Shown: in pieces, positions 5,794 through 12,352 of the stretch | Layout: the number at the start of each line of letters is the position of its first letter | Position numbering within the stretch: the stretch's first letter is position 1 | NCBI GenBank assembly: GCA_934373235.1 | Contig: CAKROW010000070.1 | Span: 1 to 12,352 of the forward strand | DNA length: 12,352 nt | Direction of reading: 5' to 3' | From: an uncultured Blautia sp. | GTDB taxonomy: Bacteria; Bacillota; Clostridia; Lachnospirales; Lachnospiraceae | The notes under the pieces: generated by a model | Told to the model about the DNA's origin: nothing | Database searches by the model: none | The model's input: the letters and a program-made list of their open reading frames with translations, nothing else | Translations under genes and position numbers: made by a program

Positions 5794-6651
5794 ATGGGCA
5801 GATACAGTACAAGGCTTCTGGGTTTTGGCGACAATGTAGTTGATATCTATGATCACCTGAAAACTATGTATCCTGGTGGAAATTGTGTGAACGTAAGTGT
5901 TTACGGAAAAATGGCAGGCAGTGAAAAAACTGCTTATATGGGATATTTCGGGGATGATGAGGAAGCAGAACTGATCATCAGTACATTGGGAAAGATTGGT
6001 GTGGAAACAGTAAAATGCAGACAGCTTCATGGAGAAAACGGTTATTCCAGGATCACACTGAAGGACGGAGACAGAGAATTTCTGGATTTCAATGAGGGTG
6101 GGATCCGTGGAAAAACTCCTTATGTTCTGGATCGCTTTGATCTGGAGTATATGAAGGGCTTTGATGTGGTACACAGTGGAAATTATTCTTTTACAGAAAA
6201 AGAGCTTCACAAGATAAGGGAAGCAGGAATCCCGGTTTCCTTTGATTTTTCTGATGATTCCACAGAAGAATATTATAAACAGATCGCACCGGATGTGACC
6301 TACGCTTTCTGTTCTTTTGACGGAACTGATGAGGAAGCAGAAGACCATCTGAAAAAAATTACATCCATGGGACCGAAACTTGCCATGGCATCCAGGGGTG
6401 CAAAGGGCTGTATCCTTTATGACGGACAGGAGTTTTTTGCACAGAAGGCAGCGCCTCTCGAGAAGGTGAAAGATACGCTGGGTGCCGGAGATTCCCTGAT
6501 CGCTTCTTTCCTTACAGGATATATCGGAAGAGCAAAAAGTGGCGTGGAGCACAGGCAGGCTGTAAAAGAAAGCCTTGAGGAAGCAGCAGTCTTTGCATCA
6601 GGAATCTGTGGCATGGAGGGTGCTTTCGGATACGGAAAAAAATACGAATAA
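5794..6651 (+). CDS. frlD: PfkB-family sugar kinase, fructoselysine 6-kinase-like (FrlD-like)
   Basis: 285 residues of the ribokinase/PfkB family. The N-terminus LLGFGDNVVDIYD is followed by the substrate-site motif YPGGNCVNVSVYG (PGGN at 27-30). Signature 2, DTLGAGDS, is at 227-234 with the catalytic base Asp233. The order GDN-x-VD then PGGN is the FrlD style. The enzyme would phosphorylate O6 of the fructosyl group of an Amadori compound with ATP, producing the substrate of the upstream deglycase. GAAAGG lies 7 bases before the ATG. It is co-directional with and probably co-transcribed with its neighbours. A generic fructokinase is the main alternative, but pairing with an FrlB-like deglycase and a UTRA regulator favours fructosamine. 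Confidence 0.82.
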   Translation: MGRYSTRLLGFGDNVVDIYDHLKTMYPGGNCVNVSVYGKMAGSEKTAYMGYFGDDEEAELIISTLGKIGVETVKCRQLHGENGYSRITLKDGDREFLDFNEGGIRGKTPYVLDRFDLEYMKGFDVVHSGNYSFTEKELHKIREAGIPVSFDFSDDSTEEYYKQIAPDVTYAFCSFDGTDEEAEDHLKKITSMGPKLAMASRGAKGCILYDGQEFFAQKAAPLEKVKDTLGAGDSLIASFLTGYIGRAKSGVEHRQAVKESLEEAAVFASGICGMEGAFGYGKKYE

Positions 6652-6667
6652 GAAGGGAAAGAGTACA

Positions 6668-8170
6668 ATGAAACAGAAAAAAAGATCAAATGCGCTGCTG
6701 TGTTTTCTTCTTTGTGCGGTAATGGTGGTCCCGGTTCTTGTGGGAAGCATCTGTACAGTGAAGGCAGCAGAGCAGCAGACCATCATTATAGGTACTAATG
6801 CAGAATATTCTCCGTTTGAGTATCTGGATGAAGATGGAAATATTACAGGCTTTGACTATGATCTTCTCACAGCAATTGCTGAAGAGGAAAATGTAAAGCT
6901 GGAATGGAAGGATATGCCTTTTGATTCCCTGATGGGTTCCATGGAAGCCGGCGATGTACAGGTGATCGCTGCAGGTATCGGACCTACAGAGGACAGAAAA
7001 AAGAGTGTTGATTTTTCAGATGTTTATTACACAGGAACACAATGTATTATCAGCCGTAAGGATAATCCCATCAAGGATTTTGAGGAAATGTCCGGAAAGA
7101 CAGTTGCAGTTCTTGAGGGTGCCCAGAGTGATATGATCGCATCCGGAGAAACTACAGACTACGGTGAGGTCAGGGATGCAAAAGTAAAACGTTTTAAAAA
7201 CGCTTCCAGTGCAGTTATGGAGCTGAAAAACGGTGGTGCGGATGCAGTTCTTATTGATAATATCATGGCTGAGATCTACTGCAAACAGAATTCAGATCTT
7301 CAGTATGAGTCTGTTCCAAGTACAGCAGAGGATACTGTTTTCTGTATCCAGAAAGGCAATACAGAGCTCATTCAGATCATTAATGACGGACTTGCAAAGG
7401 TGAAGAAATCCGGTCTTTATGATGATCTTTATCAGAAATATTTTGTGGATACAGTAGCAGACAGTGAGGATGTTTCCGGTGTTGGGGAAACAGATGGTTT
7501 TCTGGCACTTTTAAGCTTTATCTTCCTTCAGGATAACCGCTGGAAATTCTATGTAAACGGACTTGGTATCACACTTCTTGTGTCTCTGCTTTCTGTGATC
7601 GTAGGTATCCTCATCGGTCTTGTAGTTGCACTGGTACGTCTCGGTGCGGCAAAGAAAGGCAGAAGAACTGTTCTCTCCACCATTGCGGATATTTATGTTG
7701 ATGTGATCCGTGGAACACCATCTGTACTTCAGTTGATGATCATTTATTTTGCAGTATTCCACAGCAGACTGGGATATGTGGCGGCAGTTGTAAGTTTTGG
7801 CATCAACAGTGGTGCTTATGTTTCCGAGGTTATCCGTGGCGGTATCCTTTCTGTTGATAAGGGACAGTCTGAGGCAGGACGTTCTCTTGGACTTGGTTAT
7901 AAAGATACCATGCGTTTTATCATTATCCCCCAGGCTGTCAAGACTATTCTTCCGGCAATGGGTAATGAGTTCATCCAGTTGATCAAGGAGACCTCGATAC
8001 TGGGTTATGTGGGAATCATGGATCTGACAAAAGCGGCAAGTTATGTTTCTTCCCGTACCTACCAGATGTTCATTCCTCTGATCGTTGCAGGTATCATGTA
8101 TTATCTGATCGTAAAAGTATTAAGTATCCTGCTGAAGAGATTTGAAAGGAGACTGAGAGAAAGTGATTGA
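6668..8170 (+). CDS. Fused substrate-binding protein and permease of an amino-acid ABC transporter
   Basis: 500 residues from ATG 6668, only 16 bases after the kinase stop; a longer in-frame start at 6575 would overlap the kinase and destroy the signal peptide. Residues 1-34 form a Sec-type signal (basic start, hydrophobic core, VKA-A site). Residues of about 38-262 form an SBP_bac_3 binding domain with IGTNAEYSPFEYLDEDG, TEDRKKSVDFS and DAVLID; Arg110 and Asp197 sit where family members hold the ligand carboxylate and alpha-amino group. Residues 295-490 are a polar-amino-acid-type permease with several membrane segments, a VIRGTPSVLQLM segment and the EAA loop EAGRSLGLG at 402-410. It would capture and import an amino-acid-like ligand, here probably a fructosamine. 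Such fusions are known in Firmicutes (GlnP type). It overlaps the ATPase gene by 8 bases. Confidence 0.92.
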   Translation: MKQKKRSNALLCFLLCAVMVVPVLVGSICTVKAAEQQTIIIGTNAEYSPFEYLDEDGNITGFDYDLLTAIAEEENVKLEWKDMPFDSLMGSMEAGDVQVIAAGIGPTEDRKKSVDFSDVYYTGTQCIISRKDNPIKDFEEMSGKTVAVLEGAQSDMIASGETTDYGEVRDAKVKRFKNASSAVMELKNGGADAVLIDNIMAEIYCKQNSDLQYESVPSTAEDTVFCIQKGNTELIQIINDGLAKVKKSGLYDDLYQKYFVDTVADSEDVSGVGETDGFLALLSFIFLQDNRWKFYVNGLGITLLVSLLSVIVGILIGLVVALVRLGAAKKGRRTVLSTIADIYVDVIRGTPSVLQLMIIYFAVFHSRLGYVAAVVSFGINSGAYVSEVIRGGILSVDKGQSEAGRSLGLGYKDTMRFIIIPQAVKTILPAMGNEFIQLIKETSILGYVGIMDLTKAASYVSSRTYQMFIPLIVAGIMYYLIVKVLSILLKRFERRLRESD

Positions 8171-8885
8171 TGTTAAAAATCTGAAAAAGTCCTTCGGGGA
8201 CGTACATGTATTAAAAGGGATCAGTACACATGTTGACAAGGGAGAGTGTATCTGTATCATCGGTCCGTCAGGCTCCGGAAAATCAACCTTTCTCCGCTGC
8301 CTGAACCTTCTGGAAAAACCGGAGGAAGGTGAGATCACAGTAAATGGCCAGGAGATCCTGGATACGAAGCTGGATGTTGATAAATTCAGGGAAAATGTGG
8401 GAATGGTCTTCCAGCATTTTAATCTGTTTCCAAATATGACAGTGTTAAAGAACATCACCCTTGCGCCGGTACGCCTTGGCAAATGGAAAGCAGCGGAAGC
8501 TGACCAGAAAGCAAGGGCTCTTCTGAAAAGAGTCGGCCTTGAAGAAAAAGCCGATGTCTATCCCGGAAAGCTTTCCGGCGGACAGAAGCAGAGGGTTGCC
8601 ATCGCAAGAGCACTGGCAATGAACCCGCAGGTGCTGCTGTTCGATGAGCCAACATCAGCTCTTGACCCGGAGATGGTAGGGGAAGTTCTTGAGGTTATGA
8701 AAGAGCTTGCAAAAGAAGGAATGACCATGCTGGTTGTTACCCATGAGATGGGATTTGCACGGGAAGTCAGTGACAGGGTGCTGTTTATGGATGATGGGGT
8801 GATTCTTGAGGACAGAAAGCCGGAAGAACTCTTTGGGGATCCTCGAGAGGAAAGGACGAGGGAGTTTCTTTCTAAAGTATTGTAG
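8163..8885 (+). CDS. Amino-acid-type ABC transporter ATP-binding protein (GlnQ-like)
   Basis: 240 residues, the standard size. The GTG start at 8163 lies inside the end of the permease gene (8-base overlap), with AAAGGAG (8145-8151) 11 bases upstream, so translation is probably coupled. Walker A is GPSGSGKST (34-42), the Q-loop glutamine is Gln84 in MVFQHFNLFP, the signature LSGGQKQR starts at 137, Walker B is LLFDEP (158-163) with Glu162, the D-loop is SALD, and the switch histidine is His194 in VVTHEMGFA. The HFNLFPNMTVLKN and EMGFAREVSDRVLFMDDG segments mark the polar amino acid uptake class (PAAT). It powers the adjacent fused permease. The substrate is taken from the operon, not from this protein. 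Confidence 0.95.
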   Translation: MIDVKNLKKSFGDVHVLKGISTHVDKGECICIIGPSGSGKSTFLRCLNLLEKPEEGEITVNGQEILDTKLDVDKFRENVGMVFQHFNLFPNMTVLKNITLAPVRLGKWKAAEADQKARALLKRVGLEEKADVYPGKLSGGQKQRVAIARALAMNPQVLLFDEPTSALDPEMVGEVLEVMKELAKEGMTMLVVTHEMGFAREVSDRVLFMDDGVILEDRKPEELFGDPREERTREFLSKVL

Positions 8886-8914
8886 GGTTTTTTGTGAAAA
8901 AGGTTCTACTTTAA

Positions 8915-9085
8915 AAAAGTGGGGAAATTTGCGGGGAGGGGAGGCACTCGGAGTTGCGAAAGGCCGTTTCCCCTCCCCACACCCCACCCCTCTGGCCCCG
9001 CCTTTTTGAAGAGTGCTGCGTTGTGGAATAGATGAAATTGTCGGCTTGGTGCTGTATGCTGCTGTATTGGTGGTATGCAGGCTGA
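8915..9085 (+). repeat. Hairpin-bearing repeat element, copy 1
   Basis: This stretch is similar, in inverted orientation, to about 9308-9475. The core is a 10-bp perfect stem (8933-8942 with 8969-8978) whose loop holds CACTCGGAGTTGCGAA. Similarity continues through a C-rich tract and a stretch starting CTGCGTTGTGG near 9017, to TGTATGCTGCTGTATTGG around 9052-9069. I estimate roughly three-quarters identity by eye, with small gaps. It contains no convincing gene. Confidence 0.65.
8931..9007 (+). terminator. Possible terminator of the transporter operon
   Basis: GCGGGG (8931-8936) can pair with CCCCGC (8996-9001), directly followed by CTTTTT (9002-9007). A stronger internal hairpin, GGGGAGGGGA (8933-8942) with TCCCCTCCCC (8969-8978), competes with it. 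The structure is part of the larger repeat element described separately, so termination may be a secondary role. Confidence 0.4.
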
Positions 9086-9096
9086 GCCGATTTTTT
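9041..9096 (+). terminator. Weak terminator-like structure
   Basis: TCGGCT (9041-9046) and AGCCGA (9085-9090) form a perfect 6-bp stem around a 38-base loop, followed immediately by six Ts (9091-9096). The large loop makes it a weak candidate. It could back up the upstream structure after the transporter operon. Confidence 0.3.
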
Positions 9097-9116
9097 GTCC
9101 CACCGGACAGTAAAGC

Positions 9117-9133
9117 GGCCCGCGCAGCGGGCC
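9117..9133. repeat. GC-rich perfect hairpin
   Basis: GGCCCGC-GCA-GCGGGCC is a 7-bp perfect hairpin with no T-run on either side. It sits between the two inverted repeat copies, just before the degenerate 34-base array. Function unknown. Confidence 0.5.
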
Positions 9134-9156
9134 TGTTCCCTGATGCTAATGGGAGC

Positions 9157-9292
9157 ATAAGATAATAATCAGTGGAAGCCTGAGTCATAAATAAGATAAT
9201 AATCAGTGGAAGTGTGAGTCGTGGATATGACAACAGTCAGTGAAGATTTACGCCAGTGATACGACAACCGCCAGGAACAGGTCTGCTACGCA
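9157..9292 (+). repeat. Degenerate tandem array, four units with 34-base period
   Basis: Units start at 9157, 9191, 9225 and 9259, exactly 34 bases apart. Units 1 and 2 share ATAAGATAATAATCAGTGGA at the start and TGAGTC near the end. Unit 3 begins ATATGACAACAGTCAGTGAA and unit 4 ATACGACAACCGCCAGGAAC, so similarity fades along the array. There is no open frame of interest and no spacer-repeat alternation. Confidence 0.7.
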
Positions 9293-9307
9293 GACCGCCT
9301 TCCGTCC

Positions 9308-9464
9308 GGTGCACACCATCGGCACAGCCAATACCGAAGCATACAGGCATTTGCCAATACACTCCTCCATACCACAGCGCAGAACAGCGACGTGCCCGGA
9401 AAGGGGGAGCGCGAGGGGGAAAAACGGGCTTCGTAACTCCGAGTGCTTTCCCCCTCGCAAACCT
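9308..9464 (-). repeat. Hairpin-bearing repeat element, copy 2 (inverted)
   Basis: The core is a perfect 12-bp stem, GCGAGGGGGAAA (9411-9422) with TTTCCCCCTCGC (9447-9458), around a 24-base loop. Read on the minus strand the loop contains CACTCGGAGTTACGAA, one base different from copy 1, while the stem bases differ on both arms and stay paired. The similarity to copy 1 extends leftward through CCATACCACAGCGCAG (about 9368-9383) to CCAATACCGAAGCATACAGG (about 9329-9348). No convincing gene. Confidence 0.65.
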
Positions 9465-9566
9465 GCCCACTGTCCCAGTGTCCCCCGGAAAGGGAAAAGC
9501 CCACTGTCCCAGTGTCCCCCGGAAAGGGAAAAGCCCACTGCCCCAGTGTCCCCCCGAAAGGAAAAA
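9465..9566 (+). repeat. Perfect-to-near-perfect tandem repeat, 3 x 34 bp
   Basis: Units 9465-9498 and 9499-9532 are identical; unit 9533-9566 has three substitutions. Each unit has a small hairpin CACTG-NCC-CAGTG followed by a C-run, GGAAAGGG or a variant, and an A-run. In unit 3 the changes fall in the hairpin loop and outside the stem, so the hairpin is kept. The 34-base period is not a multiple of three and the units touch without spacers, so neither coding use nor CRISPR fits. Confidence 0.9.
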
Positions 9567-9600
9567 GCCCTCCGCCAGGAGCGTCCGTCAGACGCCCGAC

Positions 9601-9622
9601 ATTGTACAATATCTGGTACAAT
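9601..9622. promoter_or_regulatory. Inverted repeat upstream of pflB, candidate operator
   Basis: ATTGTAC (9601-9607) and GTACAAT (9616-9622) form a perfect 7-base dyad with an 8-base centre, inside the AT-rich segment that begins after the tandem repeats. ATTGTACAAT is itself a palindrome. It may bind a redox or metabolic regulator of pyruvate formate-lyase. It does not match the spacing of the Rex consensus. Confidence 0.35.
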
Positions 9623-9686
9623 TTTATCATTAATTTTATCAATAATACATTCCCTTGTATATTATAAAGAACATACATCCAATCTG

Positions 9687-9715
9687 TTGACTTTAAAATC
9701 TGAATCTGTTATCTT
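9687..9715 (+). promoter_or_regulatory. Predicted pflB promoter
   Basis: TTGACT (9687-9692), a 17-base spacer and TATCTT (9710-9715) give a good -35 and a fair -10. Transcription would start near 9722, about 70 to 80 bases before the likely start codon. No other promoter of equal quality is seen in the AT-rich segment 9598-9759. Confidence 0.5.
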
Positions 9716-9789
9716 ATGGTCGTCATGAGAAATGTTATATATTACTAACTGCGCGGACAGTGAACGAAATATTGAGACAACAGGAAAGG

Positions 9790-12063
9790 ATGTGTAACAA
9801 ATTGGCAAAAGTTGATTTTGAGCAGTGGAACGGTTTTAAGGGTGAGCGTTGGAAAGAGAAGATCGATGTTCGTAATTTCATCGGTATGAACTATACACCA
9901 TATGATGGAGATGCTTCCTTCCTGGAAGAGCCAACAGAGGCAACAGACAAACTCTGGGGCAAACTTCAGGAGCTTCAGAAAGAGGAGCGTGCAAAAGGCG
10001 GCGTTCTTGATATGGAGACAGAGGTAGTTACAGGTATCACAGCATATGGACCTGGATACATCGATGAGGAGCTCAAGGATCTTGAGCAGGTTGTAGGTCT
10101 TCAGACAGACAAACCTCTGAAACGTGCTTTCATGCCATACGGCGGAATCAAAATGGCAGAGCAGGCATGTGAGACTTATGGATACCATGTAAGCGACAAG
10201 ATCAAAGATGTTTTCAACAACTATGAGTTCAAAACACATAACCAGGGTGTATTCGATATCTACACACCGGAGATGAAGAGAGCACGCCATAACAAGATCC
10301 TTACAGGACTTCCGGATACTTACGGACGTGGACGTATCGTAGGTGACTACAGACGAGTAGCTCTTTACGGAATCGATCACCTGATCGCATGCAAGGAGAG
10401 AGATTTTGCAGCATGCGACCGTCAGGGTATGAGACGTTATGATTTCCAGCTTCGTGAGGAGATCGCAGATCAGATTCGCGCTCTGAAGAAGATGAAAGAA
10501 ATGGCTCAGATCTATGGCTTTGATATTTCCCAGCCGGCTAAGAATGCAAAGGAAGCATTCCAGTGGCTGTACTTCGGATATCTTGCAGCGATCAAGACTC
10601 AGAACGGAGCTGCAATGAGTGTTGGACGTATCTCCACATTCCTTGATATCTATATTGAGAGAGACCTTGAGAACGGAACTCTTACAGAGAAAGAGGCACA
10701 GGAGCTTGTTGACCATATCGTAATGAAATTCCGTATGGTTAAATTCGCTCGTATCCCGTCTTACAACCAGCTTTTCTCCGGTGACCCGGTATGGGCAACT
10801 CTGGAAGTAGCAGGTATGGGACAGGACGGACGTTCCATGGTAACAAAGAACGACTATCGTTTCCTTCATACACTTGAGGATATGGGACCGGCTCCGGAGC
10901 CGAACCTTACAGTTCTCTACTCTTCAAGACTGCCTGAGAACTTTAAGAAATATGCAGCAGACATCTCTGTTACAACAAGTTCCATCCAGTATGAGAACGA
11001 TGATGTTATGCGTCCTGTATGGGGCGATGACTACAGCATCTGCTGCTGTGTATCTGCCACAGAGACAGGTAAAGAGATGCAGTTCTTCGGTGCTCGTGCC
11101 AACCTTGCAAAATGCCTCCTTTACGCGATCAACGGTGGTGTTGATGAGAAGACAAAACAGCAGGTAGGACCTCAGTACCAGCCGATCACTTCCGAGTACC
11201 TTGATTATGACGAAGTAATCGCCAAATACGATCAGATGATGGACTGGCTTGCACATCTGTATGTGGGAACACTGAACATGATCCACTACATGCATGATAA
11301 ATACTACTATGAGGCAGCCGAGATGGCACTTATCGATACAAAGGTTGACCGTTCCTTTGCAACAGGTATCGCCGGATTCTCACACGTAGTAGATTCCCTT
11401 TCCGCTATCAAATATGCAAAAGTAAAAGCGATCCGTGACGAGGACGGAATCACAACAGACTTCCAGGTTGAGGGTGACTTCCCACGTTATGGTAACGATG
11501 ATGACAGAGCAGATGAGATCGCAACAACTCTGCTTTCTACATTCCTTGAGAAGCTGAAACACATCCATACCTATCGTGATTCCAAGCCAACCACATCCAT
11601 CCTTACCATCACATCCAACGTTGTTTATGGTAAAGCTACAGGATCTCTTCCGGACGGAAGAAAAGCCGGCGAGCCTCTGGCACCTGGAGCAAACCCGTCT
11701 TACGGCGCAGAGCAGAACGGACTTCTTGCTTCCCTGAACTCTGTTGCAAAGCTTGACTATGAGGATGCCCTTGACGGAATCTCCAATACTCAGACTATCA
11801 ACCCGGATGCCCTTGGACATTCTGAGGAAGAGCGTACAGAGAACCTTGTAAATGTACTTGACGGATACTTTGACCGTGGTGCACATCACCTCAACGTAAA
11901 CGTATTCGGTAAAGAGAAACTTATCGATGCTATGGAGCATCCGGAAAAAGAGGAGTATGCAAACTTCACTATCCGTGTTTCCGGATACGCTGTTAAGTTC
12001 ATCGACCTTACAAGAGAGCAGCAGCTTGACGTTATCGCAAGAACCTGCCACGAAAGGATGTAA
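9790..12063 (+). CDS. pflB: Pyruvate formate-lyase (formate C-acetyltransferase)
   Basis: 757 residues from ATG 9790. PflB converts pyruvate and CoA to acetyl-CoA and formate through a glycyl radical, in the anaerobic cytoplasm. The thiyl-radical cysteine pair lies in SICCCVSATETGKEMQFFGA (last two Cys, 11044-11049), followed by GARANLAKCLLYAINGG. The glycyl radical site is RVSGYAVKF near the C-terminus with Gly732 (codon 11983-11985). Both are intact. Three in-frame starts exist: GTG 9760 without a ribosome-binding site, ATG 9790 directly beside AGGAAAGG, and TTG 9802, which has AAGGA 11 bases upstream and gives LAKVDFEQW, starting where family members usually begin. I keep the ATG, but the TTG is a serious alternative. 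pflA follows after 8 bases. Confidence 0.97.
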   Translation: MCNKLAKVDFEQWNGFKGERWKEKIDVRNFIGMNYTPYDGDASFLEEPTEATDKLWGKLQELQKEERAKGGVLDMETEVVTGITAYGPGYIDEELKDLEQVVGLQTDKPLKRAFMPYGGIKMAEQACETYGYHVSDKIKDVFNNYEFKTHNQGVFDIYTPEMKRARHNKILTGLPDTYGRGRIVGDYRRVALYGIDHLIACKERDFAACDRQGMRRYDFQLREEIADQIRALKKMKEMAQIYGFDISQPAKNAKEAFQWLYFGYLAAIKTQNGAAMSVGRISTFLDIYIERDLENGTLTEKEAQELVDHIVMKFRMVKFARIPSYNQLFSGDPVWATLEVAGMGQDGRSMVTKNDYRFLHTLEDMGPAPEPNLTVLYSSRLPENFKKYAADISVTTSSIQYENDDVMRPVWGDDYSICCCVSATETGKEMQFFGARANLAKCLLYAINGGVDEKTKQQVGPQYQPITSEYLDYDEVIAKYDQMMDWLAHLYVGTLNMIHYMHDKYYYEAAEMALIDTKVDRSFATGIAGFSHVVDSLSAIKYAKVKAIRDEDGITTDFQVEGDFPRYGNDDDRADEIATTLLSTFLEKLKHIHTYRDSKPTTSILTITSNVVYGKATGSLPDGRKAGEPLAPGANPSYGAEQNGLLASLNSVAKLDYEDALDGISNTQTINPDALGHSEEERTENLVNVLDGYFDRGAHHLNVNVFGKEKLIDAMEHPEKEEYANFTIRVSGYAVKFIDLTREQQLDVIARTCHERM

Positions 12064-12071
12064 TAAAAAAT

Positions 12072-12352
12072 ATGGACGACCAGAAAAAAATCACTGGCTA
12101 CGTCCACTCACTGGAGAGCTTCGGCTCTGTTGACGGACCAGGAGTCCGGTATGTGATCTTTTTGAGCGGCTGCGCCATGCGCTGTCAGTTCTGCCACAAT
12201 CCGGACACCTGGCAAATGAAAACAGGAACGGAGTACACAGCAGATGAGCTGCTTGAAAAAGCCTGTCGATACCGCTCTTACTGGGGAAGTAAGGGCGGTA
12301 TTACTGTGAGTGGAGGCGAGCCACTGTTACAGATCGATTTCCTCACTGAGCT
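12072..12352 (+). CDS. pflA: Pyruvate formate-lyase activating enzyme (3' end outside window)
   Basis: The frame opens at ATG 12072 and is still open at the end of the window (93 complete codons). It begins MDDQKKITGYVHSLESFGSVD. The radical-SAM cluster motif CAMRCQFC gives Cys34, Cys38 and Cys41 (CX3CX2C), followed by HNPDTW as in PflA enzymes. SGGEP at 80-84 is the SAM-binding GGE motif. PflA uses a 4Fe-4S cluster and S-adenosylmethionine to create the glycyl radical on PflB. The AAGGA that could serve as ribosome-binding site (12054-12058) lies in the last codons of pflB, 13 bases upstream, so the two genes are likely co-transcribed and translationally linked. Confidence 0.96.
   Translation, partial: MDDQKKITGYVHSLESFGSVDGPGVRYVIFLSGCAMRCQFCHNPDTWQMKTGTEYTADELLEKACRYRSYWGSKGGITVSGGEPLLQIDFLTE

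Noticed and set aside
8163..8885. Naming the ATPase or transporter glnQ/glnP
   Set aside because: The domains are of that class, but the operon context points to a different ligand and no sequence feature fixes glutamine as substrate.
9157..9566. Regularly spaced repeats as a possible CRISPR array
   Set aside because: The 34-base units are contiguous with no unique spacers between them, and no cas genes are present.
9601..9622. Rex operator upstream of pflB
   Set aside because: The half-sites are TTGTAC/GTACAA spanning 20 bases, while Rex sites have TTGTnA-type halves spanning 18. The match is too poor to call.
9240..9728. Long open frames through the repeat region on both strands, including a 162-residue rightward and a 192-residue leftward frame (8655-9233)
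   Set aside because: They run through hairpins and 34-base repeats that shift frame in each unit, lack ribosome-binding sites, and resemble each other only because the DNA is an inverted repeat.
9745..10869. 374-residue leftward open frame opposite pflB
   Set aside because: It is antisense to the highly conserved pflB gene, is rich in Cys, Leu and Ser as expected of a shadow frame, and shows no domain motif.

Overview
The window looks like a chromosomal segment of a gut-type anaerobic Firmicute, most likely Lachnospiraceae (Blautia/Ruminococcus-like). This rests on strong AGGAGG ribosome-binding sites, moderate GC with AT-rich promoters, pyruvate formate-lyase with its activase, and the style of the ribosomal proteins. 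Genus is an inference from protein character, not a search result.

Layout. (1) 1-1845: the end of a transcription/translation block, nusG (5' end missing), rplK (L11) and rplA (L1). The two ribosomal genes each have a near-identical short structured leader. The block closes with a long UUCG-loop terminator, and rplJ-rplL do not follow. (2) 1846-3599: an S11 D-Ala-D-Ala carboxypeptidase with a TTG start, then a Pro/Glu-rich, frame-broken remnant and a terminator. (3) 3632-3731: a compact multi-hairpin element between converging units. (4) 3738-8885: a divergent catabolic locus. A GntR/UTRA regulator reads leftward. An FrlB-like sugar-phosphate deglycase, an FrlD-like PfkB kinase, a fused binding-protein/permease and an amino-acid-type ABC ATPase read rightward. 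(5) 8886-9759: an 870-base gene-free stretch built of repeats: two inverted copies of a hairpin element with a conserved loop, a degenerate 34-bp-period array, and a clean 3 x 34-bp tandem array. The pflB promoter lies at its right edge. (6) 9790-12352: pflB and the start of pflA.

How the genes work together. Region 4 reads as an Amadori-product (fructosamine, for example fructoselysine) utilisation operon. The ABC system would import the glycated amino acid, the kinase phosphorylates the sugar, and the SIS enzyme splits it to glucose 6-phosphate plus free amino acid. The neighbouring regulator probably acts on the palindrome over the promoter -10 box. PflB/PflA then convert glycolytic pyruvate to acetyl-CoA and formate under anoxia; they are a separate unit.

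The most unusual parts are the repeat-built intergenic region before pflB, the duplicated ribosomal leaders, and the amino-acid-type fused transporter inside a fructosamine operon. No wholly new multi-gene system could be demonstrated from sequence alone.
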